DNA of 64,000 nt. It comes from an uncultured Caldilineaceae bacterium (GTDB lineage: Bacteria > Chloroflexota > Anaerolineae > Caldilineales > Caldilineaceae). The DNA lies in the NCBI GenBank assembly GCA_951812725.1, contig OX638330.1:2294001-2358000 (forward strand), written 5' to 3'. The stretch's first letter is position 1, and the number at the start of each line of letters is the position of its first letter. Shown piece by piece: positions 21,369-29,805 of this stretch. A program made the position numbers and the translations under genes. The notes beneath the pieces were generated by a model. It did not search any database and was not told the origin of the DNA. It saw only the letters and a program-made list of their open reading frames with translations.

Positions 21369-22508
21369 ATGAAGATCACGGATCTTACCGTCCGCCGTTT
21401 TCGATATATTTCGAACACCGTACGCGATTCAGAAGGCCACGGCCATCCTGGGCCGGACCACGAGGCGGTGCAGTCGGTGCTGACGATCCATACCGATGAA
21501 GGAGCGGAAGGCTACTTCTTTGGCAGCCCTCCTCAGGCGCTTATCGATAGCCTGGTCAAACCTTACACAACCGGTGAAGATCCCTTCTACCGGGAGCGCA
21601 TCTGGCACAACCTGAAAGAACGCCAGCGCCTTAATATGGCTACGATGTCCGACAGACTGCTGAACGCGGTCGACCTCGCGCTGTGGGACCTGGCGGGGCG
21701 GGCGCTCGACATTCCGGTGCATAAGCTACTGGGGGCGACCCGCGACAAGGTACCCGCTTACGCCAGTACGATGTGCGGCGACGACATTGAGGGAGGCCTT
21801 GGTACGCCGGAAGACTACGCCAATTTTGCCGAGTGGTGCATCCAGCGGGGATACCCGGCCTTTAAGCTTCACACCTGGCAGCCGCCCTATGAGGGCGCGC
21901 CCGACGTCAAGCGCGACATAGAGGCCTGCGCGGCCGTGCGCGAAGTTTACGGCCCTGATGCCCATCTCATGCTGGATCCTTACCACTACTATTCGCGCCT
22001 GGAGGCGCTTTATCTGGCAAAGGGGTTGGAAAAGCTCGATTATTACTGGATGGAAGAGCCGATGGACGAGCACAGCATGTCGTCCTACGTTTGGCTATGC
22101 GAGCAGACCTCGCTTCCCATTTGCGGTCCGGAAACTGCAGAAGGAAAGATGTTCACGCGCGCCGAATGGATCAAGGCGGGCGCCTGCGACCTGGTTCGGG
22201 GCGGTGTCGGCGACCTGGGAGGGCTTACGCCGCTGATGAAAGTGGCCCACTTGTCGGAGTCGTTCGGGATGAGAATGGAGGTACACGGCGGGGGCCCGGG
22301 CAACTTTCACGCCTTGTGCGCGATGGGCTTTCCCGGCCAGTATTATGAACGCGGTCTGCTCCACCCGTACATCGACTACGAGCAGCCGCCGGCCTGGCTC
22401 AACCGTCTGGACGACCCGATGGACGATGAGGGGTTCGTGCATATTTCGCAGCTGCCCGGATTGGGACAGGATATCAACTGGGAGTATATCGAGGGCAACC
22501 TCGTGTGA
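21369..22508 (+). CDS. Mandelate racemase/muconate lactonizing enzyme family protein (enolase superfamily)
   Basis: 379 residues from the ATG at 21369, set by AGGAG 6 nt upstream; the frame to 21222 has no site. The N-terminal capping domain begins MKITDLTVRRFRYI. The barrel carries K167-x-H169 (FKLHTW), metal ligands near D203 (MLDPYHYYSR), E229 (WMEEPMDE) and E255 (ICGPETAEGK), and a late catalytic His near residue 302 (RMEVHGGGPGN). These features place it in the mandelate racemase subgroup, where Mg assists alpha-proton abstraction from a carboxylate, most often acid-sugar dehydration. It is followed by a PhyH-fold protein and a 2-hydroxyacid dehydrogenase, suggesting a small catabolic cluster for an unidentified hydroxy or sugar acid. 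Confidence 0.87.
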   Translation: MKITDLTVRRFRYISNTVRDSEGHGHPGPDHEAVQSVLTIHTDEGAEGYFFGSPPQALIDSLVKPYTTGEDPFYRERIWHNLKERQRLNMATMSDRLLNAVDLALWDLAGRALDIPVHKLLGATRDKVPAYASTMCGDDIEGGLGTPEDYANFAEWCIQRGYPAFKLHTWQPPYEGAPDVKRDIEACAAVREVYGPDAHLMLDPYHYYSRLEALYLAKGLEKLDYYWMEEPMDEHSMSSYVWLCEQTSLPICGPETAEGKMFTRAEWIKAGACDLVRGGVGDLGGLTPLMKVAHLSESFGMRMEVHGGGPGNFHALCAMGFPGQYYERGLLHPYIDYEQPPAWLNRLDDPMDDEGFVHISQLPGLGQDINWEYIEGNLV

Positions 22509-22586
22509 TGGCGGCCAACGTTTTGTTGGTGGAGAGAAGGGCCGGGATTTTCGCAGCGTCAGTTTGCACAGGGTAGGAGAGGTACG

Positions 22587-23336
22587 ATGAACGAGGAAGA
22601 ACGCTATCTGTTTGATGTGCGGGGATACCTTGTGGTTGAGGACGTGTTGTCACCTGAGGAGATCGGGGCGTTGAACCGGCTGATAGACAGCCAGGGTCTG
22701 CCGGGGCCGGAGTTGGACACCCTGGGAGCCCGTTTCGGCGGCTTTTTGGAGTGGGACAAGCTTTTCTGCGCGTTGCTGGACCACGAGCGGATTATGCCCT
22801 ATCTCAAAACGATCCTGGGCGACGGCTTTCGGCTTGACCACTACTACGGCATATTTATGCGCGCGGGCACTGAACGGCTGCGATTGCACGGCGGTGCAAC
22901 CCCTTACGATCCGCCCGAGTTCTATCACTATAATAATGGAGACATGTTCAACGGGCTGACAGTAGTTTCCTGGAATCTGACCGACTCGGGACCAGGTATG
23001 GGCGGGTTCTGCGGGGTGCCTGGCAGCCACAAGGCCAACTTTCGCTGCCCTGACAGCATCCGCAGCGCGCATGACGCGCACGAGGCCGTCTTTGTACCAG
23101 CGGCACCGGCCGGCTCAGTGGTCATTTTCACGGAAGCGCTAACCCACGGCACGGTCACGTGGACCGCCGATCACCAGCGGCGTTCGCTGCTGTACAAGTA
23201 CAGCCCGGGGCAGCAGTCCTGGAGCGCAAAATACTCGCAGCCGCCGCAAACGGTCGGCTTGACGGACAGGCAGAGACTGTTGTTCGAAAAGCCCTATTTC
23301 AACTCGCGTCCTTCGCTGTTTGCGGATGCGGAGTGA
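22587..23336 (+). CDS. Phytanoyl-CoA dioxygenase (PhyH) family protein with HxG iron motif
   Basis: 249 residues; AGGAG lies 6-8 nt before the ATG. The start FDVRGYLVVEDVLSPEEIGALNRL is the usual PhyH N-terminus. The double-stranded beta-helix core includes VVSWNLTDSGPGMGGFCGVPGSHK, the distal His H187 (EALTHGTV) and the Arg expected to bind 2-oxoglutarate (HQRRSLLYKYSPG). The proximal iron motif, normally HxD, reads H101-G-G103 (bases 22887-22895). In this fold an Asp-to-Gly/Ala change is known in iron/2-oxoglutarate halogenases, but it can also mean another ligand or loss of catalysis. It lies 78 nt after the enolase-superfamily gene on the same strand. The substrate is unknown. Confidence 0.82.
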   Translation: MNEEERYLFDVRGYLVVEDVLSPEEIGALNRLIDSQGLPGPELDTLGARFGGFLEWDKLFCALLDHERIMPYLKTILGDGFRLDHYYGIFMRAGTERLRLHGGATPYDPPEFYHYNNGDMFNGLTVVSWNLTDSGPGMGGFCGVPGSHKANFRCPDSIRSAHDAHEAVFVPAAPAGSVVIFTEALTHGTVTWTADHQRRSLLYKYSPGQQSWSAKYSQPPQTVGLTDRQRLLFEKPYFNSRPSLFADAE

Positions 23337-23446
23337 AGGACAGGTGCGCGCGGGCGCGGATGTGTTAAGCAGACCCCTGGCCATGAAGATTTGGTTCCTC
23401 GTTTCAAGACCATAATATTCCTTTAGGTCAACATAGGAGTATACCT

Positions 23447-24505
23447 ATGCCCCAACCCTTCCGTATTGGCGTTTCGTCCGGATTCAAGACGGCCGCTCCA
23501 GGGACGATTGAACCGGTCCTGGCGCGGTTGATTGATCCGTTGCCCCATGTCGAATGGGACTTTTTTGACGGCGATTCAGGGGAGCCCGTTGCCGCGGACG
23601 CCATCGCTGAATTTGAAGGTGTGATCGCCCTGGGCAGCCCGTATGATGCTTCCACGGTCGCCGGTTGCGAGCGCCTGGCCTGCGTCGCCCGCTGGGGCGT
23701 AGGTTACGACCTGGTGGACACTGAAGCCCTGACCGCCAATGATGTCCTGTTGGCGATAGCGGTCGACGCGGTGCGCAAGCCGGTAGCAGAGGCGATTCTG
23801 ACGCTAATTCTGGCGCTGGCGAAAAAGCTGGCGGCCAAGGACCGGCTGGTACGAACAGGCCGCTGGGATCTGAAGGCGCAGACGTCGGGGCTGGGCCTGA
23901 GTGGGAAGATCGTCGGCTCTGTTGGCATGGGCAATATCGGCGGTGAGATGTTTCGTCTCTTGGGCCCGTTCGACCTGGGGCGCCGGCTCGCGCACGATCC
24001 GTACCTGGATCCGCGGCGGGCAGAAGAGCTGGATGTGGAACTGGTTAGCCTGGAGACTATCTTCCGTGAATCGGACTTCGTCATAACCAACTGCCCATTG
24101 ACGGCAGAGACGCGCGGGTTTATTAATGCCAGTCTATTCGCGCTAATGAAGACGAGCGCGTACTTTATTAATACGGCGCGGGGTCCAATCGTCAATCAGG
24201 AGGACCTGGTGGCCGCGCTGCAGGCGGGCGCGATTGCCGGCGCTGGCCTGGATGTGGTTGAGCCGGAGCCGCTGCCGCTGGATCATCCGCTGATCGAAAT
24301 GGAGAATGTGATTCTGTCGCCGCACGCACTGGCGTGGACCGACGACCTCTACGAGATGAATGGCACAATCGCCTGCGAGAGCCTGTTGGCTGTATTCCAA
24401 GGCGAGATTCCCGCGTTTCCGGTTAACCGGGAGGTTATTGAGCAAGGGCGGTTCCAGGAGAAATTGGGCGAAATGGCAGCGCGCTGGAGGGCGTTTGGGG
24501 TTTGA
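23447..24505 (+). CDS. D-isomer-specific 2-hydroxyacid dehydrogenase family protein
   Basis: 352 residues with TAGGAG 7 nt before the ATG. The NAD-binding domain is inserted between halves of the catalytic domain, as usual: GKIVGSVGMGNIGGEMFRLL is the GxGxxG nucleotide motif (about residue 157). Catalytic residues are Arg in NTARGPIVNQ, Glu in DVVEPEPLP and His in LSPHALAWTDD. The family reduces 2-oxoacids or oxidises D-2-hydroxyacids (glycerate, phosphoglycerate, lactate types). The last 30 residues extend beyond the usual end. It is the third gene of the probable cluster starting at 21369, which suggests it acts on the same acid pathway (inference). Confidence 0.87.
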   Translation: MPQPFRIGVSSGFKTAAPGTIEPVLARLIDPLPHVEWDFFDGDSGEPVAADAIAEFEGVIALGSPYDASTVAGCERLACVARWGVGYDLVDTEALTANDVLLAIAVDAVRKPVAEAILTLILALAKKLAAKDRLVRTGRWDLKAQTSGLGLSGKIVGSVGMGNIGGEMFRLLGPFDLGRRLAHDPYLDPRRAEELDVELVSLETIFRESDFVITNCPLTAETRGFINASLFALMKTSAYFINTARGPIVNQEDLVAALQAGAIAGAGLDVVEPEPLPLDHPLIEMENVILSPHALAWTDDLYEMNGTIACESLLAVFQGEIPAFPVNREVIEQGRFQEKLGEMAARWRAFGV

Positions 24506-25315
24506 AGGTTCGGCATTAGCCGCTTCTTGCGCCCAAGGTAACTACTGAGCCACAGTAGTGGACCAGCCAGTCATCCTTGGAACCATTCAGGCTCTTGGTG
24601 ACGTAACTGGTGTACAGCCGCCGCCACGCTCGCCAGCCGACACGTTGCGAAGAATGCACACGGTTGGTGAGAGATGGTTTTGTAGGGGGGCGTTGCGGGG
24701 GCGCAGCCCCTGCACAAGGGAGGGCGCTTGCGCCCGACCGCCCAAAATACAACAATGTGGGGAGAAAGAACAACTTTGCTCGCCTCGTCCAAGGTTGCGA
24801 ATCAGTTGCGGCTGAATAGTTAAAAGAATCTTTTTCTGAAACATAGAGGCACACAGTTTCAGAAATGCCTTGGAGGGATTTCAGATTCGTTAGGGCATAG
24901 AGCTGTACGCACAGCCAATCCGATTACTTTCCCAATAGACTGTTGGATATTCTCGTCTTGTCGAAGCGGCAAAGGAACGTCTTTGGGAGGCACTCTTTTC
25001 GGTCGGGAGTGATTGCCAAGGGCTTGTCATGCGACACGCCAAGTCAAAGAGATGCGAGGCGGGTGGTTGGGCAGCAGGCAGTAGCGCGTCTGGTTTGCAA
25101 GGAACTTCATTTAGCGTTTGACGGTACTCCGCCATCAGGACGGTAATGGGGTCAGTGTGCCAAGGACAAATGGCGTTAAGGACTGTTCCGATCGATAAAG
25201 GCCGCGTAAGGGATTACATGCTAGAATTGCCAGATGAAATCAGCCATACAACTCGGCAATGGTATACTGAGAGTAATATCCAACAGATCATCTATTTACA
25301 ATGGAGTAAATAAGA
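24506..25315. other. Intergenic region with repeat element 2
   Basis: The first part (24535-24743) is a repeat element. From 24744 to 25315 I see no supportable gene; the open frames there are short, without ribosome sites or family motifs. The upstream signals of the next gene (GGAG at about 25303) are at the right edge. Confidence 0.55.
24535..24743 (+). repeat. Intergenic repeat, element 2 (arm B plus hairpin core)
   Basis: The arm from 24535 to 24675 begins AAGGTAAC and contains GACCAGCCAGTCATCCTTG, and is clearly alignable with 49724-49863. The core at 24676-24743 has hairpin 1 with loop GCA, and hairpin 2 as GGGCG-CTTG-CGCCC, in which both stem and loop differ from the 21-kb copy while base-pairing is kept. 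Its outer GGGCG and CGCCC can also pair. Confidence 0.88.
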
Positions 25316-25795
25316 TTGAAAGTTCATCTACTTAGAGTCCTGGTGACCTTGGCTCTACTACTTGGCGCTTGTAATATGGTAGTGTCATCGCCCGGCGGTG
25401 ACGGCATGGCCATGGACGGTGACACTATGGACATGTCCGGCGGCTCGATGGCGGCCGACATTCTTGATTCCCAGAGTACGGAAAACGGTCACTTCACCGT
25501 CAGTGCTACCAGTCGTTTGGACCCGGTCGTGATCAACGAGACCCATGCCTGGACGCTTCACATTGAGACGGCGGACGGCAGCCCGGTGACCGACGCCGAA
25601 ATCGCAATTGATGGTGGAATGCCTGAGCACAATCACGGCTTTCCCACTACGCCGCGCGTAACGGAGAACCTGGGTGAGGGCGACTACCTGCTGGAAGGGA
25701 TGCGATTCAATATGGGCGGCGTTTGGGTACTGACGCTGGAAATCAGTTCCGGCGAACAGAGCGATACAGTTACTTTTGAAGTCGAACTGAATTAG
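25316..25795 (+). CDS. YtkA/FixH-like domain lipoprotein
   Basis: 159 residues from a TTG at 25316 with GGAG about 9 nt upstream. The signal sequence ends in a lipobox (LALLLGAC, Cys near residue 19), followed by a Met/Asp/Gly-rich stretch (GDGMAMDGDTMDMSGGSM) that could bind metal. The C-terminal 100 residues are a beta-sandwich of the YtkA/FixH type (HAWTLHIETADGSPVTDAEIAIDGGMPEHNHG, then GEGDYLLEGMRFNMGGVWVL), often found with copper or cytochrome proteins. Only 3 nt separate it from the di-heme peroxidase gene, so the two are probably cotranscribed and act outside the membrane. The Met-rich spacer and HNHG suggest copper handling (inference). Confidence 0.78.
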   Translation: MKVHLLRVLVTLALLLGACNMVVSSPGGDGMAMDGDTMDMSGGSMAADILDSQSTENGHFTVSATSRLDPVVINETHAWTLHIETADGSPVTDAEIAIDGGMPEHNHGFPTTPRVTENLGEGDYLLEGMRFNMGGVWVLTLEISSGEQSDTVTFEVELN

Positions 25796-25798
25796 AGC

Positions 25799-27166
25799 GT
25801 GCGGCGCATTGTCTTTTTCGGCGCGGCGTTGGTTCTGGTTGTGGTGGTCATCGCTGGCGCGCTAATCTCGACAGGGGTGGTCGGCGCTGGGTCCGCCGGC
25901 GCTACACTAGGCAGCATCGTTTCGTTCTTTGGAGACGGCGGCAGTTCGCGGCCGGCCGGCTCCGGACCCCACGGCTGGACGGCAAGTGAACGCGGGCTGA
26001 TTGCCTCACTCAGCATCGACAGGCTGCCGGCGTTGCCGCCGGACCCGTCAAACTCGTTCGGCGACGACGCTGACGCGGTCGCACTGGGCCACGCACTATT
26101 CTTCGATAGCGGTCTCAGCCCTGACGGGACTGTCTCCTGTTCAACCTGTCACATACCGGAAAACTACTTTACCGATGGAAAGGCGCGTGCAAATGTGCGC
26201 GGGGTTGAAACGCCGCGTCACACACCGACAATCGTGGGAATCGCCTTCAGCGACTGGTTCTACTGGGATGGACGCAAGGACAGCCAGTGGGCACAGGCAC
26301 TGGCGCCGCAGGAGGCGGCTATCGAACACGGCGGCAACCGCACGGTGCACGCCCGCTATGTGCTTGACCGTTACCGCAGCCAGTACGAGGCGCTTTTCGG
26401 TCCGGCGCCTGAACTCAGCGATACGGGCCGCTTTCCCCCTGGCGCCGCGCCGCTAGAAGATGAAGCGGCGTACGCGGCATGGGAGGGGATGACCGAGGCG
26501 GATCAGGAAACGGTCAACAAGGTCTTTGCCAACATCGGCAAGAGCATCGCGGCCTACTCACGCAAGATTATGCCTGGGCGCAGCCGCTTTGACGATTATG
26601 CGGCGGCGGCGCTTGCCAACGATCAGGACCGCATGACTGAGCTGTTCAGCGCAGAGGAGGCGGCAGGGCTCAGGCTGTTTTTCGGCGACGGCCAGTGTAC
26701 CGATTGCCATAATGGGCCGCTATTCACCAACGGCACTTTTCACAATATTGGACTGCCGTTTCCGGAGGGAAGCAAGTTTGATCAAGGGCGTTCGCTGGGG
26801 ACGCAGCAAGTTGTCGAGGACGCTTTCAACTGTTTGGGCAGATACAGCGATGCGAGCGCAGAGGAGTGCGTTGAGCTGCGATTTATCAAGCTTGAAGGAG
26901 AGGAGTTGATCGGCGCGTTCAAAGTTCCCAGCCTGCGCAACGCGGCCAATACCGCCCCTTACATGCACAACGGCAATTTCGCCGACCTTGAAGCTGTGAT
27001 TCGCCACTACAACCATGCGCCGCCGGCATTCCCCGGCCACTCGGACCTGGTGCCGCTCGCTCTGACCGAGGGGCAGAGTGCTGCATTGATAGCGTTCCTG
27101 CTGACCCTCAGTGCACCGCCTGATGCGCCGCCGGAACTGCTGCGCCCGCCTGGGGGCTCGGAATAG
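25799..27166 (+). CDS. Di-heme cytochrome c peroxidase / MauG-family protein
   Basis: 455 residues from a GTG at 25799. A single N-terminal membrane segment (FFGAALVLVVVVIAGALI) exports or anchors it. Two covalent heme sites are present: C114-S-T-C117-H118 and CTDCH near residue 300, with ALGHALFFDSGLSPDGTVSC before the first, the normal context of bacterial di-heme peroxidases. FKVPSLRNAANTAPYMHNG near the C-terminus is the conserved closing motif with a distal Met/His. It would reduce peroxide or oxidise a substrate at the outer face, using electrons from small c-type or copper proteins. The adjacent YtkA-like lipoprotein may be a partner. Confidence 0.9.
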   Translation: MRRIVFFGAALVLVVVVIAGALISTGVVGAGSAGATLGSIVSFFGDGGSSRPAGSGPHGWTASERGLIASLSIDRLPALPPDPSNSFGDDADAVALGHALFFDSGLSPDGTVSCSTCHIPENYFTDGKARANVRGVETPRHTPTIVGIAFSDWFYWDGRKDSQWAQALAPQEAAIEHGGNRTVHARYVLDRYRSQYEALFGPAPELSDTGRFPPGAAPLEDEAAYAAWEGMTEADQETVNKVFANIGKSIAAYSRKIMPGRSRFDDYAAAALANDQDRMTELFSAEEAAGLRLFFGDGQCTDCHNGPLFTNGTFHNIGLPFPEGSKFDQGRSLGTQQVVEDAFNCLGRYSDASAEECVELRFIKLEGEELIGAFKVPSLRNAANTAPYMHNGNFADLEAVIRHYNHAPPAFPGHSDLVPLALTEGQSAALIAFLLTLSAPPDAPPELLRPPGGSE

Positions 27167-27211
27167 ATGCCATTTGCCGAGGCATTTGTCCCGACCCCGA
27201 CCAAAAGTGCG

Positions 27212-28150
27212 TCATGCCACGCGGCTGAGCATCTCCTCGCCGCGCAGACAGGCGAGCATATTGTCCACTGTGCGGCGGGACATCTGGTAACGTGTCTGGA
27301 AAGTGGCGCTGCCAAGGTGGGGAAGTATGAGACAGTTGTCCAAACGCAGCAAGGGATGGTCGCGAGGCAGGGGCTCAGGGTCGGTAACGTCCATTGCCGC
27401 GCCGGCGATCAGGTTGCGCTGCAATGCGTCCAACAGAGCCTCATGGTCTACAACCCCGCCGCGGGCTACATTGATCAGGTAAGCGCTTTCCTTCATGCGC
27501 GCCAGTTCAGCCGTGCTGACCAGATGCCGCGTTGCGGGCGACATGGGCACGCTTAGCACGACGAAATCGGCTTCCTCCAGCAGGCCTTCAAGTGTGCGAT
27601 AGGAGGCGTTCAACGCTTCGGCATGGGGGCTGGGATTGCGATTGTGGTAGAGGACATTCATGTCGAATCCGCTGGCGCGGCGGGCCACCACACGTCCCAC
27701 GCGGCCCATACCAATGATGCCGAGGGTAGAGCCGTATATTTCGTGGCCATGCAGGATGTTGCCGTCGTAAACGAGATAGTCCGGTCCGCGAGCATGGAGC
27801 CAGCCCGGCACCAAGTTGCGGGCAATCGCCATCAGCATAGTGAAGGCCATGTCCGCGGTCGCGCCGTCAACGAACCCGGGCGTGTGTCCTACCGGCAGGC
27901 CGCGGGCTTGCGCATCCTCAAGATTGATGTGATCGACGCCGACGCCAAAGTTGCTGAGGCAGCGAAGTTTTGGCATCTTGTCCATCAGGGAACCGGGCAC
28001 AATAGGGTGGCCGTACACAAGGAACGCTTCTATGGTCGGCAGGATCGGGTCCTCCTCGGTCAGATCCCAGATATGCACATCGCAGGTGTCGGCCACCATC
28101 TCCGCCATTTCCGGCGGTAACGCCGAGTCTGTCAGAATCTGATATGGCAC
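27212..28150 (-). CDS. D-isomer-specific 2-hydroxyacid dehydrogenase (glyoxylate/hydroxypyruvate-reductase-like)
   Basis: 312 residues from a GTG at 28150, chosen because AAGGAG lies 6 nt upstream; a longer frame to 28183 has none. The fold is typical: FGVGVDHINLEDAQARGLPV, the NAD site LGIIGMGRVGRVVARRA, Arg in NVARGGVVDHEALLDAL, the acid in VTDPEPLPRDHP and His in LPHLGSAT. It resembles glyoxylate/hydroxypyruvate reductases more closely than the gene at 23447. It is transcribed divergently from the glycosyltransferase and convergently with the peroxidase gene. Confidence 0.88.
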   Translation of the reverse strand: MPYQILTDSALPPEMAEMVADTCDVHIWDLTEEDPILPTIEAFLVYGHPIVPGSLMDKMPKLRCLSNFGVGVDHINLEDAQARGLPVGHTPGFVDGATADMAFTMLMAIARNLVPGWLHARGPDYLVYDGNILHGHEIYGSTLGIIGMGRVGRVVARRASGFDMNVLYHNRNPSPHAEALNASYRTLEGLLEEADFVVLSVPMSPATRHLVSTAELARMKESAYLINVARGGVVDHEALLDALQRNLIAGAAMDVTDPEPLPRDHPLLRLDNCLILPHLGSATFQTRYQMSRRTVDNMLACLRGEEMLSRVA

Positions 28151-28237
28151 TGGCTTCTCCTTTACTTTCTCTTTGAGGTTCACGGAACGGGGCCAAGGTG
28201 TCCATTGAAAGAAGGTTCCTAAAGGAAACTCCAGACG

Positions 28238-29197
28238 ATGTCACGAATCCTTTATTTCTGCCCTGACTTTCCTCAGCCTTCAGGTGGCATCAAGACACTC
28301 TACCGCCATGCGCAGACTCTGGTGGGGATGGGTTTTGACGCCTGGATCGTCCACCAGAAGCGGCCGTTCCAGGTGACCTGGCACGGTTACGAGGCGCCAA
28401 CGCTTTGGCTCTCGGAGCGTCCCAGGTTTACGCCGCAGGACGTCCTCGTCATCCCGGAAGTGATGCCGCAGGTGATGCAGCAGACGGCGCGATTCTCTGG
28501 TGAGCGAATTGTTATCGCCTTGAGCTGGTCTCCTACTTACTGGAACTTGCCGGCCGGACAGACGTGGCCAAGCTATGGCATTCACCGGGTCATCACCAAG
28601 TCTCCGCTTATCGAGGAGTATCTGCGCTGGAGCATGGGAATTGACGCAACGCTGATCAGTGAATACGTTACTCCCGATCGCTACTTCTACTCTGCGGAAG
28701 TTAAACGGCCCAAAATCTCCTATCTGACCCGAAAGGAACGTTCGGCGGCCTGGCTGCACCAGGTGCTGGGGGCCAAAGGCGAGCCATTCAACGGCTTCGA
28801 ATGGATGCCGCTGCGCGAGTTGAGCGAGGACGAATACGCCCGCCACTTGCGCGAGACAACAGTATACATTACGACCAATATGCAGGAAGGCATGAACAGT
28901 TCGGTGCTGGAGGCGATGGCTTGCGGCTGCCTGGTCGTGGGCTACAGTGGTGTCGGAGGCAACGTTTATATGGAGCCTGAAGGAGCCTCACAGAACTGTA
29001 TCCTGGTGGAAAACGGCAACGTTCCTGCGCTCGGCCAAAGGCTTGAGCGCGTTCTAAGGGAACTGGCCGCTGACACGGAAGCTTACGCCGATGTTATCCT
29101 CAATGGGCTCGAAACGGCTCGCCGCTACCAGAATCCGGCAGCGGAAGCCAACAGCCTGAGAGCGGTATTCTCGCCTTTTGCGGTCTCTGAGAGTTAG
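28238..29197 (+). CDS. Glycosyltransferase, GT-B fold (GT1/GT4-like)
   Basis: 319 residues with AAGGAA upstream. The N-terminus ILYFCPDFPQPSGGIKTLYRHAQTLVGMG is the Gly-rich acceptor-side motif of GT4-like enzymes. The C-terminal nucleotide-sugar site is visible as NMQEGMNSSVLEAMACGCLVVGYSGVGG, with the two glutamates of the E-x7-E motif. It is shorter than typical GT4 enzymes (360-400 residues), with a short linker between domains. Donor and acceptor sugars cannot be assigned. Its last codons overlap the end of the convergent MOSC gene by 4 bp. Confidence 0.8.
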   Translation: MSRILYFCPDFPQPSGGIKTLYRHAQTLVGMGFDAWIVHQKRPFQVTWHGYEAPTLWLSERPRFTPQDVLVIPEVMPQVMQQTARFSGERIVIALSWSPTYWNLPAGQTWPSYGIHRVITKSPLIEEYLRWSMGIDATLISEYVTPDRYFYSAEVKRPKISYLTRKERSAAWLHQVLGAKGEPFNGFEWMPLRELSEDEYARHLRETTVYITTNMQEGMNSSVLEAMACGCLVVGYSGVGGNVYMEPEGASQNCILVENGNVPALGQRLERVLRELAADTEAYADVILNGLETARRYQNPAAEANSLRAVFSPFAVSES

Positions 29198-29724
29198 CCG
29201 CCCGCCTCCTCCACCTCCTCGCCCAGCAACAGTTTCTCGACGTCATCGCCTACGTGGAGCGTGCCGCCTTCGACGACCCTGGCGGTAATGCCGCCGTGCC
29301 CGCGCATTGCGTTGTAGCCGCCGGGCCCAAAGTTCTCCTCCATGCGGCTGCAAGGGTGGCAGGGACCTGTGTGCTCCAGGACTGCGCCGCCGATGCGGAA
29401 ACGCCGCTCCTGGAGGCTGAACAGATTGATACCACGCACTACGATGTTGCGTCGCGCCAGCGAAGGGTCACCTGACGGGCCACGCAGAAAATCGCCGACG
29501 GCGTCGAGGTGTTCGCCCTGAATCAGGGTTACCTCGCGCTTGCCGCCGCCCTGGCCATGAAAATGGTCGCCGTCAAGCCCGCTGCCGACGACGGCTTCTG
29601 CCTCCTGCACTGACTGAAGGGGGCCGCGCCGTTCGGGGCGAAGACCGATCCATTCCACGGACCCTGTCTTTGTTGGCTTGTCCATCAGTTGTGCCACATC
29701 ACTTTCCGGGTTAAGCGTAGTCAT
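29194..29724 (-). CDS. MOSC domain-containing protein
   Basis: 176 residues; GGAG lies 8 nt before the ATG. The sulfur-carrier MOSC fold is shown by RRGPLQSVQEAEAVVGSGLDGDHF, RRNIVVRGINLFSLQERRF and GGAVLEHTGPCHPCSRMEE, including the conserved Cys that can carry persulfide sulfur. GHGGITARVVEGGTLHVGD is the C-terminal strand region. MOSC proteins act in molybdenum-cofactor sulfuration or in molybdenum-dependent reduction of N-hydroxylated compounds. MobA is encoded at 48934 elsewhere in the window, so molybdopterin metabolism is plausible. Confidence 0.87.
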   Translation of the reverse strand: MTTLNPESDVAQLMDKPTKTGSVEWIGLRPERRGPLQSVQEAEAVVGSGLDGDHFHGQGGGKREVTLIQGEHLDAVGDFLRGPSGDPSLARRNIVVRGINLFSLQERRFRIGGAVLEHTGPCHPCSRMEENFGPGGYNAMRGHGGITARVVEGGTLHVGDDVEKLLLGEEVEEAGG

Positions 29725-29805
29725 CTGTATTTCTCCAACTCAAAAAAAAATTGGAAATGGGGCCCCGCACCTGTCCGTCACACGATGCGCTGCCTTGTCT
29801 GATCT

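Noticed and set aside
24541..24559. Perfect inverted repeat ACTACTG/CAGTAGT considered as an operator
   Set aside because: It lies within arm B of a dispersed repeat and is not kept in the 49.7-kb copy.
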